Part shown: positions 7,159 through 15,698 of the stretch, in pieces
Numbering within the stretch: the stretch's first letter is position 1
Layout: every line of letters begins with the position of its first letter
Source of the DNA: Paenibacillus sp. FSL R10-2782
Lineage (GTDB): Bacteria; Bacillota; Bacilli; Paenibacillales; Paenibacillaceae
Assembly: GCF_038592985.1 (NCBI RefSeq)
Contig: NZ_CP151951.1
Location: 1,851,001-1,915,000, forward strand
Direction of reading: 5' to 3'
Length of the DNA stretch: 64,000 bases
Notes under the pieces: model-generated
Database searches by the model: none
Seen by the model: the letters and a program-made list of their open reading frames with translations, nothing else
What the model was told of the DNA's origin: nothing
Made by a program: the position numbers and the translations under genes

Positions 7159-8046
7159 TCAGGAGTTGCTGCGGATGAGCTGAATAAGGTTCAGGGCAGC
7201 GGCAGATAGAGGTTCATTTTTGCGGGTACAGATAGCGATTGAATTTTGAAGCTGGATGTCTTCGACGTATACCCGGCACAGCTCGCCGCGTTCTACATAT
7301 TCGCGTACGACCAACGAAGACACAAAGTTCGCACCGTATCCGGCAATAACTGCGGTAATGGCCTCATGCAATCCCGTGAAGTTCAGGGTGATCTGGGGAA
7401 CTGGAGCATTGTAGGTTCGACATAAGGAAAACAATCGCTCCCGTGTCGAGCTTCCCTTTTCACGCATAACAAAGGGTTCATGCATCATCTCTAATAAAGT
7501 GACCTGCTGATTAGCGTATCGGTGATCCGGTGCGACGACAAACCATAGCTCATCACGAAACAATTCTTCTGTCTCAATCGTATCCGGGTGTTGCTCTGGC
7601 AGTCCCCCATAGACGGCAAAGTCCACTTCTATATTTAATAGCTGCTTCAATGCATCATTGGAATTGGTTGTGTTAATCGTCATTTCAACGTGTTCATATT
7701 GTTGCTTGAACTTCGCAATCCAGGTCGGAATTAGAAAATGAGCCGGTAAATAAGTAGCAGCCAGCCGGATATGCCCATGGGTTCCATCACGATAATCCTG
7801 TGAAAATTGTTCGATTTGCTGTTCAACGGCAAAGAGCCGTTTGGCGAGTAAAGCAAGCTTTTCACCAGCATCGGTCAAGGCAATTCCTCTTCCCAGCGGC
7901 ATGAGCAGTGTGAGGGATATTTCTTTTTCGAATTTTTTAATTTGAGCGGTAATAGCAGGTTGGCTGATATTTAATAGTTCAGAGGCTCGTGTCACACTTC
8001 CGGTGGAGGCGACCACATGGAATAAACGTAACGCATGCAGGTTCAT
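7159..8046 (-). CDS. LysR family transcriptional regulator
   Basis: The 295-residue protein has the LysR N-terminal winged HTH (LRLFHVVASTGSVTRASELL, SQPAITAQIKKFE) and a two-lobed periplasmic-binding-like effector domain (IRLAATYLPAHFLIPTWI). Its start lies 127 bp from the divergent O-methyltransferase ATG, the classic arrangement for a LysR regulator and its target. The shared region is very AT-rich. The effector is unknown. Confidence 0.9.
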   Translation of the reverse strand: MNLHALRLFHVVASTGSVTRASELLNISQPAITAQIKKFEKEISLTLLMPLGRGIALTDAGEKLALLAKRLFAVEQQIEQFSQDYRDGTHGHIRLAATYLPAHFLIPTWIAKFKQQYEHVEMTINTTNSNDALKQLLNIEVDFAVYGGLPEQHPDTIETEELFRDELWFVVAPDHRYANQQVTLLEMMHEPFVMREKGSSTRERLFSLCRTYNAPVPQITLNFTGLHEAITAVIAGYGANFVSSLVVREYVERGELCRVYVEDIQLQNSIAICTRKNEPLSAAALNLIQLIRSNS

Positions 8047-8173
8047 TGTAGAACTCTCCTTTTTCGATTATTCATATATTTAGATTATAAATAACGCAAA
8101 AACATATATTATTTTTATAATAATAATTCATTTACAATCAAAGTGTAAGTTAATACAAAGGAGAGTGGAGCAA

Positions 8174-8854
8174 ATGAATCAAACGAATCAAACGAACACA
8201 TGGGATCAAGTAGACCAGTATATTTCGGATCGTCTCATTCCGCATGATGCTATTCTGGAACAGGTACTGGCTGCTAATCAAAAAGCGGGATTGCCTCCGT
8301 ATGATGTATCACCCAATCAGGGAAAACTGTTAAATATCTTTGCTCAAATGCAAGGTGCACAACGCGTGCTGGAGATCGGTACTTTGGGAGGATATAGTAC
8401 AATCTGGCTGGGAAGGGCGTTGCCGAAGGACGGAAAAATTGTTACGCTGGAAGCCAATCCGCTTCATGCTGAAACAGCCCGGTCCAACATAGCGTTGGCC
8501 CAATTGGATGGAATGGTCGAACTTCGTGAGGGAGACGCATTAAAACAGTTAGCACAGATGGAGGAAGAACGCGTTGCCCCTTTTGATCTAATCTTTATTG
8601 ATGCAGATAAACCGAATAATCCATTGTATCTAGCTTGGGCACTCCGTTTGTCGCATCCTGGCACGGTGATTATTGGCGATAACGTCATTCGTGAAGGAGA
8701 AGTCATTCAAGCCTTAAGCACAGACCCTCGTATACAGGGGGTAAGAAAATTTTATGATTTGCTGGCTGAAGAATCGAGGATTACAGCTACAGCCATTCAG
8801 ACGGTAGGAAGCAAAGGCTATGATGGTTTCGTCATCGGAATCGTAAATGGTTAA
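8174..8854 (+). CDS. Class I SAM-dependent O-methyltransferase (caffeoyl-CoA OMT-like)
   Basis: The 226-residue protein has the family-3 O-methyltransferase core: the SAM-binding loop VLEIGTLGGYSTIWL near residue 65, the acidic residue in TLEANP, then FDLIFIDADKPNNPLYLAWAL carrying the metal-binding DAD, and the metal ligand region IGDNV. These enzymes methylate catechols or similar diols with a divalent metal. ATG 8174 lies 10 nt after AAAGGAG; the earlier GTG at 8165 would overlap that site. It is probably controlled by the divergent LysR. The substrate is unknown. Confidence 0.9.
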   Translation: MNQTNQTNTWDQVDQYISDRLIPHDAILEQVLAANQKAGLPPYDVSPNQGKLLNIFAQMQGAQRVLEIGTLGGYSTIWLGRALPKDGKIVTLEANPLHAETARSNIALAQLDGMVELREGDALKQLAQMEEERVAPFDLIFIDADKPNNPLYLAWALRLSHPGTVIIGDNVIREGEVIQALSTDPRIQGVRKFYDLLAEESRITATAIQTVGSKGYDGFVIGIVNG

Positions 8855-8867
8855 ATGGCCGAAATCT

Positions 8868-8908
8868 GCTAAGCACAGAGGGGACCAACCCAGGTGTTTA
8901 GCTTTTTT
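8868..8908 (+). terminator. Rho-independent terminator (GCTAAAYAC family copy 3)
   Basis: GCTAAGCAC (8868-8876) pairs with GTGTTTAGC (8894-8902) with one G-U, and T6 follows. It ends the O-methyltransferase transcript. Confidence 0.8.
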
Positions 8909-8934
8909 GTTGTGGTAAAATGGTGCTGATGGAA

Positions 8935-8963
8935 GCAGTAGAACGTTTTTGAACGTTTACTGC
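8935..8963. repeat. Inverted repeat upstream of fruR
   Basis: GCAGTA(G)AACGTT and AACGTTTACTGC form 12-bp arms with a single extra G in the left arm. The block also contains GAACGTTT twice with a 10-bp period (8941 and 8951). A protein-binding site is plausible. Confidence 0.5.
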
Positions 8964-9019
8964 TGAATTCCTATGTAAGAAGAATGTATTTACATAAAAA
9001 TGGATGCCATTCCCTTTCA

Positions 9020-9035
9020 ATGTAAACGCAACCAT
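9020..9035. promoter_or_regulatory. cre site (CcpA) upstream of fruRKA
   Basis: ATGTAAACGCAACCAT fits the degenerate cre consensus WTGNAANCGNWNNCAW at every position. It lies about 130 bp before the fruR start, so CcpA-dependent catabolite control of the fructose operon is likely. Confidence 0.65.
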
Positions 9036-9089
9036 GGCGTTGGGGCTTGGAATTCACCATTTTGTAAAAAAATGAAGTTGGGATGAAGT

Positions 9090-9108
9090 TTTTTGAATCT
9101 TTTTGAAT
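9090..9108. promoter_or_regulatory. Direct repeat TTTTTGAAT x2, possible FruR operator
   Basis: TTTTTGAAT occurs at 9090-9098 and 9100-9108, exactly 10 bp apart and just upstream of a possible promoter (TTGTTT 9117-9122, TACGAT 9139-9144, 16-bp spacer). DeoR-type regulators often bind direct repeats on one DNA face, so this is a candidate FruR site. Confidence 0.45.
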
Positions 9109-9166
9109 AAAAATGATTGTTTTTTGTGAGGTTTATGGTACGATATGAATAGTTGGGGGAATGAAG

Positions 9167-9913
9167 ATGCTGACGGAAGAAAGATACAAGTTAATAATAC
9201 AGCGCTTACAAGAGCGTGGTGTTGTAAAGTTGCAGGAATTGGTCGATCTGTTGGGCGCTTCTGAATCAACGATTCGACGTGATTTAATCGATCTTGAAGC
9301 CCGTCAGTTGCTAAAGCGGATTCATGGCGGGGCAGCCTTGCTGAATCAGAAAAGTCAAGAACCTGGCATGGAAGAAAAAGCATTCAAAAACGTTCAACAG
9401 AAAAACGCAGTCGCTCGTATGGCCGCCAAAGAAATTTTGGATGGCGAATGTATTTATCTGGATGCGGGAACAACAACGATGGCGATGATTCCTTACATTG
9501 AAGCTAAAGACGTGACGGTCGTGACAAATGGCCTATCCCACGTAGAAGCACTGGTAAGCAAACGAATCAGAAGCTATCTACTGGGAGGGATGATGAAAAT
9601 TCATACCAAGGCCGTAATCGGGAGTATTGCCCTGCAGAATATGGATAATTTTCGGTTCGACAAATGCTTTTTAGGAACGAACGGTGTCGATGTGGAAATG
9701 GGATATACAACTCCTGATCCCGAAGAAGCGTTGGTTAAACGGCGTGCCCATCAGCTATCCGGCAAAACCTATGTGTTGGCCGATTCCAGCAAAATTGGTG
9801 AAGTTACCTTTGCGAAGCTGTTCGAACTGAAGGAAGCTATCCTTATTACAGAATCGGTGCCTGAACGCTCACGCCGATCTATTGCTCAGAAAACTAAGAT
9901 AATCGAGGGATAA
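9167..9913 (+). CDS. fruR: DeoR family regulator of the fructose operon
   Basis: The 248-residue protein has the DeoR N-terminal HTH (LTEERYKLIIQRL, LLGASESTIRRDLIDLE) followed by the sugar-phosphate-sensing DeoRC domain (IYLDAGTTTMAMI, TNGLSH, LGGMMKIHTKAVIGS, LADSSKIGEVTF). FruR proteins usually respond to fructose 1-phosphate or a related sugar phosphate and control the linked kinase and PTS genes. ATG 9167 is preferred because GGGGGA ends 6 nt upstream; the ATG at 9161 directly abuts it. The stop is 2 bp before fruK, so translation is coupled. Confidence 0.9.
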   Translation: MLTEERYKLIIQRLQERGVVKLQELVDLLGASESTIRRDLIDLEARQLLKRIHGGAALLNQKSQEPGMEEKAFKNVQQKNAVARMAAKEILDGECIYLDAGTTTMAMIPYIEAKDVTVVTNGLSHVEALVSKRIRSYLLGGMMKIHTKAVIGSIALQNMDNFRFDKCFLGTNGVDVEMGYTTPDPEEALVKRRAHQLSGKTYVLADSSKIGEVTFAKLFELKEAILITESVPERSRRSIAQKTKIIEG

Positions 9914-9915
9914 CG

Positions 9916-10827
9916 ATGATATATACAGTAACGCTTAACCCTTCCATTGATTATATCGTGGAAGTTGACGACTTGAAGCTTGGTGATTTGAACCGGATGA
10001 AACGTGATTTGAAACTGCCGGGCGGCAAAGGTATTAATGTATCGCGTTTGTTGAATCAGTTGGGAGCAGACAGCACGGCGATTGGTTTTCTCGGAGGATT
10101 CACAGGCAGGTTTATCAACGATACATTGCGGGAGGAATCCATCAAAACTGATTTTGTAATCATCGAAGATGATACACGGATCAACATTAAGCTCAAGCAT
10201 GGTGATGAAACGGAAATTAACGGCTTGGGACCTGCTATACGTGAGCAAGAGGCAGATGCGCTGGTGCAAAAGCTGTCGGGTCTCCAGAAAAATGACATTG
10301 TCGTCTTGTCTGGAAGCATCCCGCCATCACTTGGGGGGGACTTCTATGATCGGCTGATTAACGTGTGCCAGCAGACTGGGGCTGAATTCGTCATTGATAC
10401 CACAGGTGAAGCGCTGATGAAGTCACTCGTTCATAAGCCGCTGCTCGTCAAGCCGAATCACCATGAGTTGGCGGAGTTGTTTGGCGTAACCATTCATTCA
10501 AAGGAGGAAATCGTCACTTACGGCCGCAAGCTGCTGGAAACAGGCGCAAAAAATGTTCTGGTTTCCATGGCAGGAGATGGAGCTTTGCTCATTACGGCAG
10601 ACGAAGTGTACCACGCAAATGTACCGGCAGGAACGGTTAAAAATTCTGTAGGCGCAGGTGATTCCATGATTGCTGGATTCGTGGGTACGTTAGCTCTTGT
10701 TGGCGATCCGATCGAAGCATTCCGTGCAGGAGTGGCATCCGGAAGTGCAACCGCGTTCTCTGATGATCTGGCTACCAGAGAGAAAATTGAACAATTACGG
10801 CCGCAAGTCACGATTACAAAATGGTAA
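9916..10827 (+). CDS. fruK: 1-phosphofructokinase
   Basis: This 303-residue PfkB-family kinase has the signatures GGKGINVSRLL near residue 36, VLSGSIPPSLGG near 130, and GAGDSMIAGF near 248, whose Asp is the catalytic base. FruK phosphorylates fructose 1-phosphate, the product of the FruA PTS, to fructose 1,6-bisphosphate. The start lies 2 bp after the fruR stop and the gene is followed by fruA, the standard fruRKA order. Confidence 0.95.
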   Translation: MIYTVTLNPSIDYIVEVDDLKLGDLNRMKRDLKLPGGKGINVSRLLNQLGADSTAIGFLGGFTGRFINDTLREESIKTDFVIIEDDTRINIKLKHGDETEINGLGPAIREQEADALVQKLSGLQKNDIVVLSGSIPPSLGGDFYDRLINVCQQTGAEFVIDTTGEALMKSLVHKPLLVKPNHHELAELFGVTIHSKEEIVTYGRKLLETGAKNVLVSMAGDGALLITADEVYHANVPAGTVKNSVGAGDSMIAGFVGTLALVGDPIEAFRAGVASGSATAFSDDLATREKIEQLRPQVTITKW

Positions 10828-10852
10828 TTCCGCTGCATCATGAGCTTATTAG

Positions 10853-10868
10853 GCGTGTGTTGACACGC
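10853..10868 (+). repeat. Small hairpin in the fruK-fruA gap
   Basis: GCGTGT (10853-10858) pairs with ACACGC (10863-10868) around GTTG. There is no T-run. It may stabilise or process the fruRKA mRNA between the two cistrons. Confidence 0.4.
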
Positions 10869-10894
10869 TGATCGAACATAGGAGAGTGAGAAAA

Positions 10895-12823
10895 ATGAGA
10901 ATAACAGACCTGATGATTAAAGAAACGATGATCATGGACTTGCAGGCAACGACAAAAGACGGGGCGATTGAGGAACTCATCGCCAGTCTCGAAGCCAGCG
11001 GACGCATTAATGACCGGGCATTGTTCAAAGAAATGATTTACAAACGCGAAGCAGAATCCAGCACCGGAATCGGCGGCGGCATTGCGATGCCGCATGCCAA
11101 GACCAAAGCTGTGAATGAAGCGACTGTTGTTTTTGCAAAAAGCAGTAAAGGCGTAGATTTCGAATCGTTGGACGGTGAGCCGGCGAAAGTCTTTTTCATG
11201 ATTGCGGCTCCAGAAGGAGCAGCGAATACGCATCTTCGCACACTGGCGGCGCTTTCCCGGTTATTAATTGATACCGATTTCATCGGTAAACTTATGAATA
11301 CGCAAACACCGGGTGAAGTATCCGAGCTGTTTGATACCAAGCAGGCGGAAGTAGAAGCAGCCAAGCAAGCAAAAGAGGCGAAGGAAGAAGCTGCCAAGGC
11401 ACAGCAAACACCAGACGTTATCGTTGGCAACCCGGATTCTGACGAGTTTGTGGTTGCGGTTACCGCTTGCCCTACAGGTATCGCACACACGTTTATGGCT
11501 GAAGACGCTCTCATTAAGAAAGCGAAAGATATGGGTGTAAATATCCGGGTAGAAACGAACGGCTCGGAAGGTGCACAAAACGTACTGACCCCGGATGAAA
11601 TTCGTCGTGCCAAAGGTGTAATCGTCGCAGCCGACAAGAAGGTCGAAATGGCCCGCTTCGACGGCAAGCCTGTATTGCAAAGACCGGTAAGTGACGGTAT
11701 TCGTAAATCTGAAGAACTGATCCGCAAAGCGCTAAACGGCGATGCTCCAATTTACCGCAGCGAAGGTAAGGGGAACGCGGAGGAGACGAAAGCAGAAAAA
11801 ACCAGCGTCGGCAGCAAAATTTACAAGGATCTAATGAACGGTATCTCTCATATGTTGCCGTTTGTTGTAGGCGGCGGGATTTTGCTGGCTATCTCCTTCC
11901 TGTTCGAACAGATAGCGGGAGCGGAGAATCCGATTGTCAAGCTGTTACAAACGATTGGTGGCGGAACAGGTGCGTTCCACTTCCTGATTCCGATACTGGC
12001 CGGATTTATCGCGATGAGTATTGGGGATCGTCCGGCATTGATGCCAGGTATGGTTGGTGGTCTGATGGCTGTAAACTCTAATGCAGGTTTCCTTGGCGGT
12101 CTGGCAGCAGGTTTCATGGCTGGTTATGTGGTTATCTTCCTGCGTAAAGCTTTTAAAGGTCTGCCGAAAGCGCTGGATGGTTTAAAACCAATCTTGTTAT
12201 ACCCGGTATTTGGACTCCTAATTACAGGTGCGATTATGTTCTACCTGTTCGATCCGATTTTCGGTGGTATTAATACGTGGCTTGTCAATGTTCTGAACAA
12301 TTTGGGTACAGGTAATGCAGTGATTCTGGGTCTGATTCTTGGTGGAATGATGTCGATTGACATGGGTGGACCTTTCAACAAAGCGGCTTATGCATTTTCA
12401 ATCGGTGTCTTTACTTCCAGTGGTAACACGAACGGGGCTATGATGGCTGCTGTTATGGCGGGCGGTATGGTACCTCCGCTGGCGATCGCATTGGCTTCGA
12501 CGTTCTTCAAAAATAAATTTACTGAGCAGGAGCGTAAGTCTGGTTTGACGAACTATGTACTCGGTTTGTCCTTTATTACAGAAGGAGCAATCCCATTCGC
12601 AGCTGCTGACCCTCTGCGCGTCTTAACCTCTTGTATTGTAGGTTCAGCGATTGCTGGTGGTCTGACACAGTTCTGGAAAATCAATCTTCCAGCTCCACAT
12701 GGCGGAATTTTTGTAGCAGCTCTTGCCAATCATGCTTTGCTGTTCTTGCTTGCGGTGGCGATTGGTTCTGTGATTTCCGCGCTCATTCTGGGACTGTGGA
12801 AAAAACCGCTCGAAACGAAATAA
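10895..12823 (+). CDS. fruA: PTS fructose transporter subunit EIIABC
   Basis: This 642-residue protein has three PTS domains in order. EIIA comes first, with the phosphorylated His in GGGIAMPHAKTKAV near residue 63. An Ala/Glu/Lys-rich linker follows, then EIIB with the phosphocysteine in VTACPTGIAHTFMAEDAL near residue 192. Last is an EIIC of about ten membrane segments from around residue 310 (MLPFVVGGGILLA, SIDMGGPFNKAAYAF, TEGAIPFAAADPLR). It imports fructose as fructose 1-phosphate for FruK. ATG 10895 lies 8 nt after AGGAGAG; the upstream GTG at 10886 is inside the ribosome binding site. Confidence 0.96.
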   Translation: MRITDLMIKETMIMDLQATTKDGAIEELIASLEASGRINDRALFKEMIYKREAESSTGIGGGIAMPHAKTKAVNEATVVFAKSSKGVDFESLDGEPAKVFFMIAAPEGAANTHLRTLAALSRLLIDTDFIGKLMNTQTPGEVSELFDTKQAEVEAAKQAKEAKEEAAKAQQTPDVIVGNPDSDEFVVAVTACPTGIAHTFMAEDALIKKAKDMGVNIRVETNGSEGAQNVLTPDEIRRAKGVIVAADKKVEMARFDGKPVLQRPVSDGIRKSEELIRKALNGDAPIYRSEGKGNAEETKAEKTSVGSKIYKDLMNGISHMLPFVVGGGILLAISFLFEQIAGAENPIVKLLQTIGGGTGAFHFLIPILAGFIAMSIGDRPALMPGMVGGLMAVNSNAGFLGGLAAGFMAGYVVIFLRKAFKGLPKALDGLKPILLYPVFGLLITGAIMFYLFDPIFGGINTWLVNVLNNLGTGNAVILGLILGGMMSIDMGGPFNKAAYAFSIGVFTSSGNTNGAMMAAVMAGGMVPPLAIALASTFFKNKFTEQERKSGLTNYVLGLSFITEGAIPFAAADPLRVLTSCIVGSAIAGGLTQFWKINLPAPHGGIFVAALANHALLFLLAVAIGSVISALILGLWKKPLETK

Positions 12824-12855
12824 CTGGCGTCACTTCCTCCAGTCTCCATAATAGT

Positions 12856-12899
12856 AAAGCCGCTAAACACTAGGTTTATGAGTGTTTGGCGGCTTTTTC
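12856..12899. terminator. Bidirectional terminator (GCTAAAYAC family copy 4)
   Basis: AAAGCCGCTAAACACT (12856-12871) pairs with AGTGTTTGGCGGCTTT and is followed by a T-run. It lies between the convergent fruA and LysR genes. Confidence 0.85.
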
Positions 12900-12951
12900 T
12901 TTATGCAAAGGTGTCGGCTTGCGAACTAAAACGATTTGCGCCTAGCCTGAG

Positions 12952-13827
12952 CTATCGCCTACAAAGCTCCTTAACCAGTTGCATAAACAGTTTTCGGGCT
13001 GAGGACATATATTGCTGATGCTGGTTGCTCTGTAATAGTCCAATAGGAATATTAGGGTCTGTTAGCTGGAGGGGTAAGGTGACTAAATCATCCGGCAGAG
13101 GCAATGACGATAGAACCACTCCAACCGAAGGAATCGTTTTTACAAATAAAGGTATAGACGAGATTTGGCTTACGGTATAAAAAAACGGCATCGACGGAAA
13201 GCGGGAAAGCTCTTTTTCCAGCCGGATATGGTACAGGCAGTTCTTCCCTCCAACGATAAGCGGGTACTCATACAGATCTTCGAGATGAAGCTCGCTTTTT
13301 GCAGCGAAGGGATGATCACGGGATACAATAAAGGCGATTTGTTCGTGATACACAGGTTCAAAGTGCAGGGCGGGAACGGAGTGAGATTCCCCGCAAATTG
13401 CAAAATCAAGCGTGTTGTCCAGCAAAGCGTGCGAGAGCGTATCCGTGTTTCCAACTGTAAAATGGCACGTCATATTCGGTTTATGCTCCCGAAACTGAAG
13501 CAGAACCGCAGGTAGTACGGAAGCCGCCACCGTTTCGATCACACCGATGTGGAGGGTGCCGATTTCCTCCTTTTTCAGAGAGTTGGCCTGATCTAATACA
13601 TAACTCCAATGCTGAATAAGCCCATTTACCTCGTCTGCATACACTTTTCCTGAGGCCGTTAATTCTGCATCCCATCCCCTTTTAAAAAGCTGAAATCCCA
13701 GCTCCTTCTCCAGTCGCTGAACTTGGCTGGTTACTGTAGACTGTGCGTAGTTTAATTTGGCGGCAGCCTTTGAGAAGGTTCCTTCTTCAATAATGGTACG
13801 AAACGTGGTTAGCTCTTTCAGATCCAT
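12952..13827 (-). CDS. LysR family transcriptional regulator
   Basis: The 291-residue protein has a LysR HTH (LTTFRTIIEEGTFSKAAAKL, AQSTVTSQVQRLE) and an effector-binding domain (GTLHIGVIETVAASVLPAVL, FAICGES). ATG 13827 is favoured because GGAG lies 10 nt upstream; a GTG at 13833 is the alternative. It diverges from the tautomerase gene at 13939 across 111 bp of AT-rich DNA, so it probably regulates that gene and the one after it. Confidence 0.88.
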   Translation of the reverse strand: MDLKELTTFRTIIEEGTFSKAAAKLNYAQSTVTSQVQRLEKELGFQLFKRGWDAELTASGKVYADEVNGLIQHWSYVLDQANSLKKEEIGTLHIGVIETVAASVLPAVLLQFREHKPNMTCHFTVGNTDTLSHALLDNTLDFAICGESHSVPALHFEPVYHEQIAFIVSRDHPFAAKSELHLEDLYEYPLIVGGKNCLYHIRLEKELSRFPSMPFFYTVSQISSIPLFVKTIPSVGVVLSSLPLPDDLVTLPLQLTDPNIPIGLLQSNQHQQYMSSARKLFMQLVKELCRR

Positions 13828-13938
13828 GAACACTCATCTCCATCGATAAAAATGAATATATTTATGTTTATTTTCAATTATATAGATGAAAATAGATGGA
13901 GTACAATTAATTTATCCCAACGGACAGGAGAGATGAAC

Positions 13939-14325
13939 ATGCCATTTGTACGAGTAGGTTACATGGAGGATCAATACACAGAGAAGGAGCTGCCTTTAAT
14001 TAGCCGCTGTATCCTGGACGCTTTGATCGAGCATTTTCAGGTACCGGAAAAGGACTACTTTCAGGTTTTTCATGCTCATAAGCAAAGCGAGTTTTATTAT
14101 AGTCCGGATTATTTGGATATACCCAGAACAGATAAGCTGCTGTATATCCAAATTACGATGGGATTAGGTAGAACTACGGAGCAAAAAAAGAGCTTCTACC
14201 AAAGGTTATCCGAACTCTTATCCACCGAATGTAAGATCAGGCCGGAGGATGTATTTGTCACACTGGTGGAAACGGAATTTGAGGATTGGTCCTTTGGCAA
14301 CGGACTTGCCCAGATGATTCTGTAG
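13939..14325 (+). CDS. Tautomerase superfamily protein
   Basis: The start is fixed by chemistry: ATG 13939 is followed by Pro (MPFVRVGYM), and tautomerases need that N-terminal Pro1 as catalytic base after Met removal. AGGAG precedes it. The product is 128 residues, about twice a 4-oxalocrotonate-tautomerase monomer, with a second beta-alpha-beta half around LLYIQITMGLGRTTEQKKSFYQRL, like other fused-repeat members of the superfamily. The in-frame upstream extension from 13852 is unlikely to be translated. It may act on a keto-enol aromatic or detoxification intermediate together with the following gene; the substrate is unknown. Confidence 0.85.
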   Translation: MPFVRVGYMEDQYTEKELPLISRCILDALIEHFQVPEKDYFQVFHAHKQSEFYYSPDYLDIPRTDKLLYIQITMGLGRTTEQKKSFYQRLSELLSTECKIRPEDVFVTLVETEFEDWSFGNGLAQMIL

Positions 14326-14393
14326 CTGGAAACTGCACATCTGCATACGATCTGCATAACTGCACATCAGGGACGAAGGGAAGTGTTGAATGA

Positions 14394-14729
14394 ATGAAGC
14401 ATAAATTAATCACGTCGAGTGTACGGGAAAAGGTTGGAGATTTTGCGCCCGCTTTTGTGAACTATACGGAGGATGTTCTTTTTGGGGATGTATGGAGAAG
14501 AAGTGAGCTATCTCTCAGAGAACGGAGTCTCATAACCGTTTCCGCATTGGTAGCGGGTGAGCATGGGGGGCAGCTTACCTATCATCTGAATTTGGCTAAG
14601 GATAACGGATTATCGGAAGAAGAACTGGTTGAGGTCATCACTCAGCTTGCCTTTTATGTAGGATGGCCCCGAGCCGCCTCAGCGATTCAAATCGCCAAAG
14701 ACGTATTTAGGGAAGGAAAAGAGAGTTAG
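14394..14729 (+). CDS. Carboxymuconolactone decarboxylase family protein
   Basis: The 111-residue single-domain protein shows the CMD pattern: FGDVWRRSELSLRERSLITVSALVAGEHGGQLTYHLNLA near the middle, then AFYVGWPRAASAIQIAKDVF. It lacks the CxxC pair of AhpD-type members and keeps the Glu-x-Gly and His of the gamma-CMD branch. It lies 68 bp after the tautomerase and ends at its own terminator, so the two form a small LysR-linked operon. A decarboxylase role is likely for the fold but not proven here. Confidence 0.85.
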   Translation: MKHKLITSSVREKVGDFAPAFVNYTEDVLFGDVWRRSELSLRERSLITVSALVAGEHGGQLTYHLNLAKDNGLSEEELVEVITQLAFYVGWPRAASAIQIAKDVFREGKES

Positions 14730-14764
14730 GCGTTCGATCATTCACGAATTTTATACCCAAAAGA

Positions 14765-14803
14765 CCGCTAAGCACAAGGACTCCAAGTGTTTAGCGGTTT
14801 TTT
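14765..14803. terminator. Bidirectional terminator (GCTAAAYAC family copy 5)
   Basis: CCGCTAAGCAC (14765-14775) pairs with GTGTTTAGCGG (14787-14797), followed by T6. It separates the CMD gene from the convergent GntR gene. Confidence 0.85.
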
Positions 14804-14834
14804 GGCATGGCATAGAAATGGATAATAGAAAAGC

Positions 14835-15455
14835 CTATCTGATCAGATGCAGACAAAAATCCAAATCCGCTTGAAGATGCTCCTTCATCAGCCGTTCTGC
14901 CGTGTCACCATCATGCGCCCGAATCGCTTCGCAAATGTGCTGATGCTCGTCAATCAGAAAGGGGCGATGATAGTAAACGACCGTATGACGGAATAAATAA
15001 ATGACGGATTGCATCCGGTCAAATAAATCAATCATCATCGAATTATTGCTGGCGCTCATAATGATTTCGTGAAACTCTTTATTCGCTTGCATCACCTCAT
15101 CCAGCGAGCCGGAGCGCCCAATTTCCACACATTGCTCCAAAGCCAGCAGCTCTGTCTCGGACAGATAGGCCGCTGCACTTCGCGCCGCATGTCCTTCAAG
15201 CAGCATACGCAGCTCAAAGGTATTACGCAGGTCGGTTTCAGAGAGCTTGACTACACGCTTATTGACGATAAGCCCCTCCTGCTCCAATTTGCGGATGGAT
15301 TCACGGATAGGTGTCCGGCTCACACCGAGCTGCGTAGCAAGCTTTTCCTCGACCAGCTTGGTTCCCTGAGGAATCGTTCCGTTCAGAATCATATCACGCA
15401 GCGTTTCATAGGATTGCTGGTGCGCCGTTCGGGAGTTATTGCTGCTGTACTGCAT
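14835..15455 (-). CDS. GntR family (FCD subfamily) transcriptional regulator
   Basis: The 206-residue protein has an N-terminal winged HTH (YETLRDMILNGTIPQGTKLVEEKLA, GVSRTPIRESIRKLEQEGLI) and a helical FCD ligand domain with metal-binding-type Asp/His residues (NKEFHEIIMSAS, DEHQHICEAI, HLQADL). ATG 15455 is chosen because GAGGTG lies 6 nt upstream; an in-frame upstream extension lacks this signal. The gene diverges from garR at 15699, and two TTGTRTACAA palindromes in between are its probable operators. It is a likely repressor of the acid-sugar operon. Confidence 0.88.
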   Translation of the reverse strand: MQYSSNNSRTAHQQSYETLRDMILNGTIPQGTKLVEEKLATQLGVSRTPIRESIRKLEQEGLIVNKRVVKLSETDLRNTFELRMLLEGHAARSAAAYLSETELLALEQCVEIGRSGSLDEVMQANKEFHEIIMSASNNSMMIDLFDRMQSVIYLFRHTVVYYHRPFLIDEHQHICEAIRAHDGDTAERLMKEHLQADLDFCLHLIR

Positions 15456-15545
15456 GTCATTCACCTCTACGTCTACTTTAGCGAAAAGACGGAGGTTAAA
15501 CAACGTTTATCCTATGTGTTCGATAAAAATTGATACAAATTTTAA

Positions 15546-15580
15546 TTTTTTGTATACAAAAATGAATTTATTGTGTACAA
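15546..15580. promoter_or_regulatory. Paired palindromic operators for the GntR regulator
   Basis: TTGTATACAA (15550-15559) and TTGTGTACAA (15571-15580) are 10-bp palindromes whose centres are 21 bp apart, two helical turns. The sequence resembles FCD-type GntR sites (NGTNNACN). Confidence 0.65.
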
Positions 15581-15599
15581 TTTCAAATGTAAAGACAAA

Positions 15600-15635
15600 T
15601 TAATAGCGCTTACATGTGATAAAAAGCGTTTACAA
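15600..15635. promoter_or_regulatory. Two cre-like elements upstream of garR
   Basis: AGCGCTTACA and AGCGTTTACA blocks (15600-15615 and 15620-15635, read on the minus strand) are spaced 20 bp apart and match the strong half of a cre site. The second half diverges in each, so CcpA control is only suggested. Confidence 0.45.
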
Positions 15636-15698
15636 ATGGATTTTTATAAAAATCCTGAATAGGAAATCGAATTTGAAAAGCTACGGAGGGACTTTAAC

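Noticed and set aside
9054..9383. 109-codon minus-strand frame over the fruR start
   Set aside because: It overlaps the fru promoter elements and the conserved DeoR HTH; no supporting signals.
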